Below are positions 29,755 to 42,313 of a stretch of 64,000 bases of DNA, one piece after another. Position numbers and translations under genes: made by a program. How positions within the stretch are numbered: position 1 is the first letter of the stretch; every line of letters begins with the position of its first letter. The notes under the pieces are model-generated. The model saw only the letters and a list, made by a program, of their open reading frames with translations. It made no database searches and had not been told where the DNA came from. Origin of the DNA: Prorocentrum cordatum (lineage: Eukaryota; Sar; Dinophyceae; Prorocentrales; Prorocentraceae); assembly GCA_963575745.1 (NCBI GenBank), contig CAUYUJ010005002.1:779479-843478 (forward strand), given 5' to 3'.

Positions 29755-30910
29755 CGTCATCACCATCGTCATCAGCAGAATATTGAAACACATACTCATC
29801 ATCATCATCGTCATCAGCAGCATCTTGAAACACATGCTCGTCGTTACCATCGTCATGGGCAGCATCTTGAGACACATACTCGTCATCATCATCATCATCA
29901 TCATCATCGTCATCAGCAGCATCTTGAAACACATACTCGTCATCATCATCATTGTCATCAGCAGCATCTTGAAACACATGCTCGTCATCACTATCGTCAT
30001 CAGCAGCATCTTGAAACACATGCTGGTCAGCACCATCATCATCAGCAGCATCTTGAAACACATGCTCGTCAACACCATCGTCATCAGCAGCATCTTGAAA
30101 CACATGCTCGTCATCACCATCGTCATCAGCAGCGCATTGAAACACATGCTCGTCATCACCATCATCAGCAACATCTTGAAACACATGCTCGTCATCATCA
30201 TCATCGTCAGCAGCATCTTGAAACACATGCTCGTCATCATCATCATCGTCATCAGCAGCATCTTGAAACACATACTCGTCATCATCACCATCGTCATCAG
30301 CAGCATCTTGAAACACATGCTCGTCATCATCATCGTCATCAGCAGCATCTTGAAACACATGCTCGTCATCACCATTGTCATCAGCAGCATCTTGAAACAC
30401 ATGCTCGTCATCACCATCGTCATCAGCAGCATCTTGAAACACATGCTCGTCATCACCATCGTCATCAGCAGCATCTTGAAACAAATGCTCGTCATCACCA
30501 TCGTCATCAGCAGCATCTTGAAACACATGCTCGTCATCACCATCGTCATCAGCAGCATCTTGAAACACATGCTCGTCATCACCATCGTCATCAGCAGCAT
30601 CTTGAAACAAATGCTTGTCATCACCATCGTCATCAGCAGCATCTTGAAACACATACTCGTCATCACCATCGTCATCAACAACATCTTGAAACACGTACTT
30701 GTCATCGCCATCGTTATCAGCAGCATCTTGAAACACATACTCGTCACCATCATCGTCATCAGCAGCATCTTGAAACACATACTCGTCATCACCATCGTCA
30801 TCAGCAGCGTCTTGTAACACATACTCGTCACCGCCATCGTCATCGCCATCACCTTCAAAGGAATGCGTGTCACCGCCATCGTCATCAGCAGCATCTTGAA
30901 ACACGCGCTT
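29755..30910. repeat. 42-bp minisatellite, about 27 units
   Basis: The unit is CATCTTGAAACACATGCTCG followed by TCATCACCATCGTCATCAGCAG with few changes. Because 42 is divisible by 3, several frames stay open: His-rich on plus, Met-rich and Asp-rich on minus. Nothing favours any one of them as a real gene. Confidence 0.95.
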
Positions 30911-31047
30911 ATCGTCGCAATGGCCTTCGGAATCCCTTGCGAAGCATAATCGTTATCAACATTGTTATAACCTGGCAGCAGATTCTATTTGTAGTTTATC
31001 ACATAAGGATTTTTGTTGTTACCCGCTGCAAAACAACTAATACGGTA

Positions 31048-31340
31048 ATTCGCTCATGTTTGTTTCGGGCCTCCGGAGGCCGGAGAATCGAGGGATTAAG
31101 GCTTAAGATGTCCCTCTGGAACGCGCTTCGGCGCTCACCCACTGGAAGTAAGAGGGATGAGGAGGAAGAGGCGGAGGTGGAGGCGGAGGAGGAGGAGGAG
31201 GAAGAGGAGGAAGGAGAGGAGGACTTATGGAACCCGCTATGGGTGCTTAGATCCAGGGGGTTATTCCCTTAGTCTGGTGGACTGTGTTTCCCGATGGTGC
31301 CCTGTGAGGCCCATTATGATAATGGATTGCCCCCAACGCA
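31048..31340 (+). repeat. Direct repeat, copy 2 (module head)
   Basis: Second copy of 29456-29750, with scattered substitutions and a shorter GGA tract. It again precedes a 42-bp array. Confidence 0.9.
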
Positions 31341-31474
31341 TACCAGAAGATTCGTAACTCTCATTTCTGGTACTCGCGACCTGCCCCTGACAGGGGATGA
31401 TCTTGGGGATCCCAGGGTGATGTCGAAACCGCCATCTCCGAGGATAGGGTGGGGGCACGACAGGAAAGGGCAGC

Positions 31475-31720
31475 ATCTTGAAACACATACTCGTCATCAC
31501 CATCATCATCAGCAACATCTTGAAACACGTACTTGTCATCACCATCGCCATCAGCAGCATCTTGAAACACATACTCGACATCATCATCGTCATCACCAGC
31601 ATCTTGACACACATACTCGTCATCATCATCGCCATCAGCAGGATCTTGAAACACATACTCGTCATCACCATCGTCATCAGCAGCATCTTGAAACACATAC
31701 TCGTCATCATCATCATCATA
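31475..31720. repeat. 42-bp minisatellite, second short array
   Basis: About six units of the same 42-bp repeat as at 29755-30910, so head plus array has been duplicated as a module. Confidence 0.92.
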
Positions 31721-31749
31721 TGTGTGTTGTTCCATATGGGAAGATATCA

Positions 31750-33770
31750 AGTTTAGTTCTCAACTCGGGTACTCTCTTCCGTAGCTGGTTTGAGGCTTAA
31801 TCACCTTCCTGCTATCGAGTACCGCCATCATCGCACGATCGTCGTCGCAGTCGCCATGTTGATGGATTCGACGCACGGATTGTTTGCCACCAGATCGCAC
31901 ATCTCCGGGGATGCTTGGGTCGCGACAGCGATGATATGATAACACACTTTGTGATAGTATGAAAACACGCATGTACACGCGCGCACAACTTTGTCAACTG
32001 ATGCCGATGATGATGATGCTAGTGACGGCGATGCAACGCAGCAAAACGAAGTTGTACGCACACATGGTTTTATCAACTCCACGGGGGGGGGGGTCGGGGA
32101 ACATCGTAAAAAACACGTATGAAGCCCGTGCCCCCGCCCAGCCCGAAATTCTGGCGAAATTCGGGTTCTCGGGTTGGGTTGGGGTGGTCGATGCACGACG
32201 CGGTCCTTGGCGTTGCACCAGTGGCGGCGGCGGGGATGGAGGTCGACGGAGGGCCCGGCGCCGCGTTGGCACCGGCGGAGGCGCCCCAGCGCCAACGGTA
32301 GCGCTCGCGGAAAAAAGGTGACAATGGAACCACCTCGAAAAAACGGAACGTGGAGCTCGGCGCATTTGTGATGGCGGGCGAGTTTCCCGACCGTGCACCG
32401 CGGGTCAAGTATGCCCTGGTGATGCGACGCTACAGGAACGCGCCTGCTCGGAAGAGGGGCGTTGACGCCGCTGCGGGGTGCCCAGATCCAGAACCAGTGT
32501 AGAAGAAGAAAGAGGCCGCTGACTTTCTCGCCGACACGAACGCGGCTATCCGTCTGCACTTGCTCACGCTGAGCGACGTCATCGACGGCGCGGGCCAACA
32601 GCAGGCGCTCGCGTTCAAGGCTTACATGCGCAGACTGACAGCGGAGGGCTTCGGGCAGCGCCCGAAGGGCACTAGTGTCAAGGCGCGATCCGCGAAAGGG
32701 CGGCGCCGGGCGCTCGTCCGCGCCCGCGCGGACGAAACGACGCAGGTGAAACCGAAGTCCCATCGGGGCGCCCTTGGGAAGGCCCTTGGCCAAGAGTGTC
32801 AGTCGGAGACGAGAAGTCGCATTGGTTCGATTTCACGACTCTGTCGCGCCCAGAGCCGAAGGAGCCCGCAGTCGCGGGAAAGGTAATGGGTTCCGCTCGA
32901 TGGCCATTTCCTTCGACCCCAGGACGCAACTACCAACGAACCGCCAGCACACAAGGGCAGCAACGGCCACACCACAGGGATCCGCCCCTTTGCCAATCAC
33001 CGAATGGAGGAGTCCAGCGGTGGTGCAGAAGCTGGGGCGGGAGCCCGCTTGGGCGGGCGCAGCGTTGCTTCGCCTGTGGGCGCGCCGCGTGTCCGCAGCT
33101 GCGGAACCGAAATCAGTGGCGCTGCGAGATGTCGCCGCGGCCATGCGGAGAGGCAACCGCCGCACGCGACGAACTGAGCATCGAGTTGCGGCCGCGTGCC
33201 CCAAAGGCATCCAAGGCGCTGTCCACCAGCGCACGCCCGTGCAGGCATGTGCGAAAGGGGCGCCAGACGCGGCCCCGCCCGCGACCTTCTACTTGCACCC
33301 CGAGTTCAAGACCCCGGCGGACAAGACGCCCGCCCAGCTGGCGGACCACGATGCGCGGTTGAGAACGCGGAGGTGGGATGCGCGAGACACAGCGCGCGTC
33401 TTCTGGCACGTCAACAGAGCCGCGCAACATGAGCTCCTACAGAGAAGCGAAAGGGATGGAAGCGTTGTTGCGCGCATCCACATGGAGCTCCATGAGATAG
33501 AGTTGGAGGCGCGCGCGCTGGGGACAAGCGGGGTCGCGCTCGCCGTGGGGCCCCCTGCGCCGGCGAACGCGGTGCCCGCCATGAAAGGAGAGGGCCGCCG
33601 CGGGAGGCGAAGCCCAAGCCGCGCCGAAGAAGAAAACTAAGAAGAAGAAGGCCGAGGAGACGCGGGGGGCGGACGCGGCCAAGGAAGCCGAGGAGAAGTC
33701 TTCGGGCCAGCCGCCGCAGAGGAAGAAACAAAAAACAAGGGAAAGGATTCGACGAAAGCGGACATATGTC
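31750..33770. other. Unassigned region with a Lys/Arg-rich ORF
   Basis: No gene recognised. The longest plus ORF (32774-33640, 288 codons) starts in GC-rich sequence and ends near a Lys-rich stretch. A segment around 33280-33560 (FYLHPEFKTPADKTP to IHMELHEIELEARALG) has protein-like composition, but I cannot assign it. Bases 32050-32210 resemble 28370-28495 inverted. Confidence 0.35.
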
Positions 33771-34389
33771 GCTCTAAATAAGAAGCCTCGGTGACGGCAG
33801 CGAGGGCGGCTTGCTTGCAGCGGCCGCAGTTGCGGGCGGCGGTTGGGCGGCTGGCCGCAGCGGCGGCGGTGGGTGCGGCTTGCTCGCAGCCGCCGCAATG
33901 GCTGCGCCCGTCATTCGCTGTCGCCGCAGTTGCGGTTTGCGGGCTCTCGTGCGCTGAGTTTGACATCGAATTGCAGATTTCATGGCGAACTGCCCCCTCG
34001 CTCCGCGCCCTGCTGCTGCCGCCCCGGGAGCTTCCTCGCCCCTAGCCGATTCCCGCCCCGCGCGCGCGGGGCCACCCCTGCAACCCGCCCTGCCCCGAGG
34101 CCGCCGGCGGGCCGCAGTTGCGGGCGAGGGGGGTGCCGGCGACGACGCGGATGGCCCATGTCGGGCCTGGCGGGCGCCAAGAAGCAGGGCGCGACCCAGC
34201 CCGGCGCCGAGAAGCAGACGACGGGGGCGCGCGCGTCGACGGCTGTCTCGCCCGGGGGGGAGGCCCGAGGGAGGGCGGCGCCCATTGTGCAAGCCCCGAA
34301 GAAATTCATGAAGAAGAAGTGGCAGTTGGCGCGGGCGCAGACTGGCCGCGACCACGAGTGGGTGGCAATCGCGCCGCAGCAGCGGAAGC

Positions 34390-37300
34390 AGGCGGCCCTG
34401 GATTTCCTCGAGCTCCAAGCCTCCGATCTGTTCGACTGAGGCCCGAGGCCGCGGGGGCCGCAGCGGCGGCGAGGCTAGTTTACGAGCGCCCGCAGTTGCG
34501 GGGCTGCTGGGGGCGCGTGCAAGCGCGGAGAGCGAGGCGGCGTGCGGGGGCAGGCGGAGGCCGAAGCGCCGCCGCGCGTTTTGCGTCAGCTTCTGCGCTC
34601 TGATTTGGGCTGCCGCGCGGGTGTCTTCAAAACGCGCCAATCTGCTTTCGATGAATTCGTTGATCTGCGTCTGCGGTTGCCCCCCCCATCCCTCTTCCCA
34701 TGTCAGTTGCCCGCGGCCGCGCTTCCGGCCCGAATCCCGTCGCTTCGCGAGCGCCCGTGGCCCCCCCGCGGGGGGGCCGTGGCGCGGCGAGGAGAGCGGA
34801 ACGCATTCCGAGGTGGAGCGGTTCCCTTGCGGCAGCGGCGCCCCGCCCAGGAGACCGAAGCACGGCGCCGCAGGGGTCGCGAATATTCCAGGCCGCAGCG
34901 GCGGCGAAATCTGCCCCGGGAAGATCCAGGTGCGCGCGCGCGGCTTTTCAGTGCCTAGCGAAGTAGGGTTGTCGCAGCGCAGCTCTGTAGAGCCGCCGCG
35001 CGGCTGCCTGCTCGGCGACTGGGCGCGCCCCCGCCGCCCGCGGCCGCGGTTCCTGCGGCGCCGGCGGCAGCTCCAGCCGGCGCCGCAGATGCGGCGCCCG
35101 CAGCGCTTGCGCAAGAGGCGCCGGCAACGTCGGCAGTTCCCGCAGCTCCCGCACTAGAAGCACCCGCAGCTCCTGCACAAGAAACACCCGCATCACCAGC
35201 CTTCCCCGCAGCTGCAGCATGCGGAGCACCCGAGTCGCTGACGCGTCCAGAAGACCCTGCGCTCGAAGCGCCCGCGGCAGCAGCCCGGGCAGCTCCTCCA
35301 GCAAAAGTGCACGCAGCACCGGAACCACCTCCTGAGCACGAGACCGCAGTTGCGGCTGGAGCACCTGAAGGAGTGGACGGTGACAGCGCTATTCCACTTG
35401 CAGAGCGCAGGGTGCCAGCGCGCCCTCTGCTAGAATAGTGATCCTTGACGCACATCGCCTTCTTTCCGCGCTCGGACCCACATTGCGCAGCAGCAGCAGC
35501 AGCGGCAGTTGCGGCGCCTGATGCAGACGCCATGCGGCCGCGAGTCGCGGCCCGACCCTGGGCGCCAGAGAAGAATGCGCTCGTGGGAGTCGCGCCAGAA
35601 ATCCAGGGCGCAGCGGGGGCGCCCGGGAAAGCGATGTCGCTCCTGAGGCAGATTATGTCTGAGGGTTCCTGCGCAGGGTGCTCAGCTTCCATACCGGTTG
35701 CTTTGCGGTTCGGGCGTCGGCCTTGCGCGTGGGAGGGCGATATCCGCAGGGGCCTCCTTGACCTCTACATGCCGTGGGCAACGGGGATGTGCACCCAGCC
35801 AGGCGCCGTCGACGGCGCGACGCGCGTACTCGACGACGATGGCGGTCTGTTCGGGGAGTGGGCAGCGCGGGGTCGCAAGCCCGTAACTCCCGAGAGCCTT
35901 CCCCATGAGGTGCGGCGCCGGGCGGCCGCTGTTGCGGTGAATAGCGCGTGCTCTGAGGGGGCCGACCCGTTGAACATGGTCGACGGGCCTCTGGGCCATT
36001 GGCGTCTGCGGTGGAATCTGCGGCATTTACCCGGTGGCGACGATGCCGCAGAAGCCGCAAAATGCCGAGCCGGCCAACTGCATCGGGGGAGGAACCTGCG
36101 AGTTCTGAATGCGACTCTGGGACGAGCCGCGGCTGCGCGATTTGCTCGTTGTCACGCGGGGGCTCAGTTTGGAGGCGGCGCAGGCGCGCCGCAGTTGCGG
36201 GGGCAGCGGCTCTCCTGGACCTATCGCCCTGGGCGAGGCCGAGGGCGATCGCGGGCCAGCAGACGCGCCGGGAGAGCCGAGCGCGCCGAGCGCCGTTCTC
36301 ATGGCAGCCTTACACTGGCAGACGGGCGCGGGGGACAACGTTGCATTGCTTGCAGTGGCTGAAGCAGCGCCAGAGGCGTTGTGAGCAGGGGCATATCAGA
36401 AAGCGCGTGCTGGTCCGCCCACCCCCAGAGCCCGCAGTTGCGGAGGCGCGGCGCGCGTGCCCGCGCGTGCTCAGAGACAGGGAACTGGCGCGCGCAGAGT
36501 TGGACACGCCCGCCCGCAATTGCGGTTGGTTGGGCATTGGCACCCTGCCACGACATACATTCAGGTTTTTTTCGTCGCGAGCGTTTCGCGGGGCCGAGGC
36601 AGATGGGGCCCAGCCAGCATGCATAAATCCGCCTCCAGGCGGTTCCTAAGCTGGCGCAGAAGGGGTGGACAGGCCACGGTGGGCACCCGCGGCCGAACCC
36701 GCGCGCGGGGCATGCAAGGGTGCCCGAACCAGGCCCCCTGGCTGGAGGCCGCTCTGCACGAGCGGCGGCCCCGCATGAGGCGCCCCCCCGCGGGCTGGAA
36801 GGCGGTGGCGAAGCGAGCCGCCAATGCGAAAGAGAGGTCCCAGATGTCGGCCAGGCCCCCAATCCCTGCTGTCTACGAAGGCGGAGCAGCTCGTCATGGC
36901 GCCAACGTCGCAGAGCGGATTTCGTTAGGAAAAGGATAGGACGGGCTTGGAGTGTCCTGGGGGATTTCGTTCCGGATGTCGAGGTGAATTTCGCGCGGGT
37001 TCTTTTGGCCAGGAATGAAGGCTAAAACATTTCACGCGCCGCTTCGGGCAGAAATCCACGCGGCAATCCGCTGCGGCTCGTCGACAAGGCCAGCGTATCC
37101 AAACTCGTCGCGGGCTTCTGCGTGGAGACCATGAACCGGAGGGCAAACCGGAGGCGCCGCAGTTGCGGCCTCGGTGTTCGCCGAAGCGGCGGCGCCCCCG
37201 CGGCCCGAGCACGGGGGGGCCTGGCCGCGAGTGCACGGCGCCGAAGAAGTTGCTCCAATCGCGCTTCGAGGCAATGATCTCGAGCGTGGCCACGGTCCGC

Positions 37301-37392
37301 GCAGCTGCGGAAGAGCTTCTGGGGCGCGACCCGCGCGTCCTGACCTGGGGCCAGGCGCCCTTTCACCGCGTCGAGTCCTCGCCGGCCTCGAA
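34390..37392 (+). repeat. 3.0-kb tandem duplication, copy 1
   Basis: Begins at AGGCGGCCCTGGATTTCCTC and ends at TCGAGTCCTCGCCGGCCTCG. It is followed at once by copy 2 with an offset of 3006 bp. Copy 1 has about 255 bp (37020-37275) and about 35 bp (near 36610-36645) absent from copy 2. Confidence 0.93.
35445..36362 (+). CDS. Hypothetical ORF of 305 codons in the duplicated unit
   Basis: Open from MTHIAFFPRSD to a TGA at 36360. The central part (SLLRQIMSEG, WEGDIRRGLLDLYMPWATGM) has protein-like composition, the rest is Ala/Arg-rich. In the second copy (38435 on) the frame is broken at about 38895 by a 2-bp difference, so coding constraint is doubtful. No family recognised; it could be an exon or chance in GC-rich DNA. 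Confidence 0.2.
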   Translation: MTHIAFFPRSDPHCAAAAAAAVAAPDADAMRPRVAARPWAPEKNALVGVAPEIQGAAGAPGKAMSLLRQIMSEGSCAGCSASIPVALRFGRRPCAWEGDIRRGLLDLYMPWATGMCTQPGAVDGATRVLDDDGGLFGEWAARGRKPVTPESLPHEVRRRAAAVAVNSACSEGADPLNMVDGPLGHWRLRWNLRHLPGGDDAAEAAKCRAGQLHRGRNLRVLNATLGRAAAARFARCHAGAQFGGGAGAPQLRGQRLSWTYRPGRGRGRSRASRRAGRAERAERRSHGSLTLADGRGGQRCIACSG

Positions 37393-37395
37393 TCG

Positions 37396-40093
37396 AGGCG
37401 GCCCTGGATTTCCTCGAGCTCCAAGTCCCCGATCTGTTCGACTGAGGCCCGAGGCCGCGGGGGCCGCAGTGGCGGCGAGGCTAGTTTATGAGCGCCCGCA
37501 GTGGCGGGGCTACTGGGGGCGCGTGCAAGCGCGGAGAGCGAGGTGGCGTGCGGGGGCAGGCGGAGGCCGAAGTGCCGCCGCGCGTTTTGCGTCAGCTTCC
37601 GCGCTCTGATTTGGGCTTCCGCGCGGGTGTCTTCAAAACGCGCCGACCTGTTTTCGATGAATTCGTTGATCTGCGTCTGCAGTTGCTCCCCCCATCCCTC
37701 TTCCCATTTCAGTTGCCCGCGGCCGCGCTTCCGGCCCGAATCCCGTCGCTTCGCGAGCGCCCGTGGGCGCCCCGCGGGGGGGCCGTGGCACGGCGAGGAG
37801 AGCGGATCCGAGGTGGAGCGGTTCCCTTGCGGCAGCGGCGCCCCGCCCAGGAGACCGAAGCACGGCGCCGCAGGGGTCGCGAATATTCCAGGCCGCAGCG
37901 GCGGCGAAATCAGCCCCGGGAAGATCCAGGTGCGCGCGCGCGGCTTTTCAGTGCCTAGCGAAGTAGGGCTGTCGCAGCGCAGCTCTGCCGCCGCGCGGCT
38001 GCCTGCTCGGCGACTGGGCGCGCCCCCGCTGCCCGCAGCCGCGGTTCCTGCGGCGCTGGCGGCAGCTCCAGCCGGCGCCGCAGCTGCGGCGCCCGCAGCG
38101 CTTGCGCAAGAGGCACCGGCAGCGTCGGCAGTTCCCGCAGCTCCTGCACTAGAAGCACCCGCAGCGGGCCGCAGCTCCTGCACAAGAAACACACGCATCA
38201 CCAGCCTTCCCCGCCGCTGCGGCATGCGAAGCACCCGCGTCGCTAACGCGTCCAGAAGACCCTGCGCCCGAAGCGCCCTCGGCAGCAGCCCCGGCAGCTC
38301 CTCCAGCAGAAGTGCACGCAGCACCGGAACCACCTCCTGAGCACGAGACCGCAGTTGCGGCTGGAGCACCTGAAGGAGTGGACGGTGGCAGTGCTACTCC
38401 ACTTGCAGCGCGCCCGCTGCTAGAATAATGATCCTTGACGCACGTCGCCTTCTTTCCGCGCTCGGACCCACCTTGCGCAGCAGCAGCAGCGGCAGTTGCG
38501 GCGCCTGGTGCAGACGCCTTGCGGCCGCGAGTCGCGGCCCGACACTTGGCGCCAGAGAAGAATGCGCTCGTGGGAGTCGCGCCAGAAATCCAGGGCGCAG
38601 CGGGGGCGCCCGAGAAAGCGATGTCGCTCCTGAGGCAGATTATGTCTGAGGGTTCCTGCGCAGGGCGCTCAGCTTCCATGCCGGTTGCTTTGCGGTTCGG
38701 GCGTCGGCCTTGCGCGTGGGAGGGCGATATCCGCAGGGGCCTCCTTGACCTCTACATGCCGTGGGCAACGGGGATGTGCACCCAGCCAGGCGCCGTCGAC
38801 GGCGCGGCGCGCGTACTCGACGACGATGGCGGTCTGTTCGGGGAGTGGGCAGCGCGGGGTCGCAAGCCCGTAACTCCCGAGAGCCTTCCCCATGGTGCGG
38901 CGCCGGGCGGCCGCTGTTGCGGTGAATAGCGCGTGCTCTGAGGGGGCCGACCCGTTGAACATGGTCGACGGGCCTCTGGGCCATTGGCGTCTGCGGTGGA
39001 ATCTGCGGCATTTACCCGGTGGCGACGATGCCGCAGAAGCCGCAAAATGCCGAGCCGCGCAACTGCATCGGGGGAGGAACCTACGAGTTCTGAATGCGAC
39101 TCTGGGACGAGCCGCGGCTGCGCGATTTGCTCGTTGTCACGCGGGGGCTCAGTTTGGAGGCGGCGCAGGCGCGCCGCAGTTGCGGGGGCAGCGGCTCTCC
39201 TGGACCTATCGCCCTGGGCGAGGCCGAGGGCGATCGCGGACCAGCAGACGCGCCGGGAGAGCCGAGCGCGCCGAGCGCCGTTCTCATGGCAGCCTTACAA
39301 TGGCAGACGGGCGCGGGGGACAACGTTGCATTGCTTGCAGTGGCTGAAGCAGCGCCAGAGGCGTTGCGAGCAGGGGCATATCAGAAAGCGCGCGCTGGTC
39401 CGCCCACCCCCAGAGCCCGCAGTTGCGGAGGCGCGGCGCGCGTGCCCGCGCGTGCTCAGAGACAGGGAACTGGCGCGCGCAGAGTTGGACACGCCCGCCC
39501 GCAATTGCGGTTGGATGGGCATTGGCACCCTGCCACGACATACATTCAGGTTTTTTTCGTCGCGAGCGTTTCGCGGGGCCGAAGCAGATGGGGCCTAAGC
39601 TGGCGCTAAAGGGGTGGACAGGCCACGGTGGGCACCCGCGGCCGAACCCGCGCGCGGGGCATGCAAGGGCGCCCAAACCAGGCCCCATAGCTGGAGGCCG
39701 CTCTGCACGAGCGGCGGCCCCGCATGAGGCGCCCCCCCGCGGGCTGGAAGGCGGTGGCGAAGCGAGCCGCCAATGCGAAAGAGAGGTCCCAGATGTCGGC
39801 CAGGCCCCCCAATCCCTGCTGTCTACGAAGGCGGAGCAGCTCGTCATGGCGCCAACGTCGCAGAGCGGATTTCGCTAGGAAAAGGATAGGACGGGCCTGG
39901 GGTGTCCTGGGGGATTTCGTTCCGGATGTCGAGGTGAATTTCGCGCGGGTTCTTTTGGCCAGGAATGATGGCCAGGAATCTCGAGCGTGGTCACGGTCCG
40001 CGCAGCTGCGGAAGGGCTTCTGGGGCGCGACCCGCGCGTCCTGACCTGGGGCCAGTCGCCCTTTCACCGCGTCGAGTCCTCGCTGGCCTCGAA
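37396..40093 (+). repeat. 3.0-kb tandem duplication, copy 2
   Basis: Nearly identical to copy 1 apart from two deletions and small indels, ending at GTCCTCGCTGGCCTCGAA before the sequences diverge. Some indels are multiples of three (6 bp near 37807 and 37989, 3 bp near 38480), but a 2-bp one is also present near 38895. Confidence 0.93.
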
Positions 40094-42300
40094 GCCGACC
40101 TTGGCTGTGAAGGGCGGAGGCGCGCGGCGACGGCAGGGCTCAGAAGGCCGCCGACCTGGCGGCGCGGGGCGACGCGGAGGGCGCCCGCAAAGACAGGGCG
40201 GACCTCCGTCAGCCGAGCCAACGTTCAAGGGGCGGGGGGGGGGCTGCCATCGCCGAGCAGTTGGCCGCGCGCGTGCGCAGTTGCGGCCATCTGCCTCGGG
40301 CGAGCGCGGCGACGTCCGAGCAGGGGCCCACTGCGCAGGCGACGCGGCATCGTTCTTGCGGCGGCACTTGCGGGCGCGGCCCGCCGACCCGCAGTTGCGG
40401 GGAACGCGGCGCGTCCTCGCGGCCGACGGCCACGGTCCGCACGGGGCAGGCGCCGTGCGGAGACTCGCCCGGCAGCGCGGCCGCGCGGCGCTCGTTCGCG
40501 GCGGGGGGGGGGCAACCGCGCTAGCGCAGCCTGTGGGCGCGGACGTGGGCCGGCGTGCGGAACGCCAGCGCATTGCCCATCGAGACCAAACTGCCGATGC
40601 AGCAGATGGCGTTGGGGAAAGCACGCGCCGCAGCTGCGGCTTTCCGACTGCGCCGGCCCGACGGCGCCGCGAAGGGTTTTCCGTAAGTTGGAATTCGGAA
40701 ATTTGCTGAGGGGCGGCGCAGCTCTGGGAAGCAGGGGGGCCGCGAGCGGAAGTGGATGCCGCAGTTGTGGGGGCGAGTGGGGATGCAGGCATAATCGCTT
40801 GAAGTGGACATGCAACGACGCGCTGCGGCTGGCGCGCGAGCACGAGAAACGCGCCGCCGCAGATGTCGCGCTGGAGAGGGTCGGCGACGAAGCGGTTGGC
40901 CAGGAGGCAGGCCACGGCCAGGGAGACGAGAAGAGCAAGGGGGGGGGATGAGGAGGAGGAAGACAACGAAGAGCCAGAGGAGGCCTCCTGGACCGAGGCT
41001 CCCGCGGGACAGTTCGATGCCGCAGCTGCGGAACCTGGGCCCTAGGAGCCTCGGTGGCGACCCCGAGGCGGCCGAGCAGGCGGCAGTGGCGACGTCCTCG
41101 GCGGAATCGCTTTCCGAGGCGGAAAGGGTGCCGCGCGTCGTGGGCACGGGGGAACTAGCGCAGAATTGCCGCGCGCAGCAACGCAGACAAAAGAAGCGAC
41201 TGCGAGAGCTGGCGCGGGAGGGCAATCGGGCCCTACAAGCATCGATTGACCAGCGAGACAGCGAAGCCGCAGCGGCGGCGAAGAGGCGGCGCCCGGCGCT
41301 GGAAGCGAACGATGGGGCGAAGGTGCTGCGCGACCTCGAGGAGCAGATTCGAAAGGCCGGTGCCGTTATGAAGGCACAGAAGGAGGCCGCAGTTGCGGCG
41401 GAAGCGTTTCCGTCGAACAAGCGAGCCCTAGCGCAGTGGAGTCTCGCGGAGTTCAAGGTCGAATCGCTTCGCTCGCGCAAAGGGCGCCCTCTCGGACGCG
41501 CAGAGGGGAGGGGGCGGGCGTGGTTCAAGACGCACTGGGGCGAGGAGATGAGCCAGGAACACCGGGAGCAATGGCCGTTCACGTCTGCTGGGTGGCTGCG
41601 GCGCCTGAAACACGCTCGGCGCTGTCGCAATTCTCGCTCGCGCGGAGACACTGACCTCGGGCGGACATACGGCGCCGGCAATCCCAGCCATGGACCCTGC
41701 AGGCCGCAGTTACTGACGCACGGGACGTTCAGCATGAGCGCGGTTTTCCAAGCGGCCCCCGCGCGGGCGGGAGGTTCGGCGAAATCTGAGCTGCGGTGCA
41801 AAAGCGCAGTTGCGGTCTTTCAGCTGCTGCGAAAATAATGCATTCACAGTCCCTTGCAGTCCTCGCCCTCCTTCTGCCTCTCCGCCAATCTTCTTGTCGT
41901 TCTTCTAGTTTTAGTTCCGTGCAGTCCCCGGCCCCCCTCGGCCCCTCCCCAAATCCTCCAGCCCCCTCTCCTCCCGCCGTTCGGACCCACCCCAATTTGC
42001 GCTCAATGTCCTCGGCCGCCTTGTCTCGAGGCGGCGCGCGCGCGCGCCCCGCCACGCGGGCCCCCGCGCGCCCGGCCGCGCCCCTTGGGAGCACGAGCGG
42101 TGGAACCCGATCAGAGAGGAGTTCATCCACCTGGACGAGGAAAAGAGAGACGATCATGAGGACACCGCAGTCGCGGAAGATGACGACGGCCAGGGGGCGC
42201 AAGCTGGCGACAGCACCGCCGCGCCTTCGGCTGCTTCCGCTGACGAGGCGGAAGACGGGGCGAAGCCGCAGAGAGGTTCGGGCACCGTCGTTGCGGCAGA
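40094..42300. other. Unassigned very GC-rich region
   Basis: Overlapping ORFs in most frames. The longest sensible one (40804-41838, 344 codons) is Arg/Ala-rich, with a charged helical stretch near residues 130-210. No family recognised. CCGCAGTTGCGG variants continue through it. Confidence 0.4.
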
Positions 42301-42313
42301 ACGCGACTTCAAC

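Noticed and set aside
29755-30910. CRISPR-like array
   Set aside because: No unique spacers; the whole 42-bp unit repeats, in a eukaryotic genome.
29461-31272. 603-codon His-rich protein and 409-413-codon Asp- or Met-rich minus-strand proteins
   Set aside because: All are alternative readings of the same 42-bp tandem array; openness follows from its length being a multiple of three.
32774-33640. 288-codon ORF as a confident gene
   Set aside because: Ends in low-complexity Lys/Arg sequence, shows no family match I can name, and overlapping frames are open in this GC-rich DNA.
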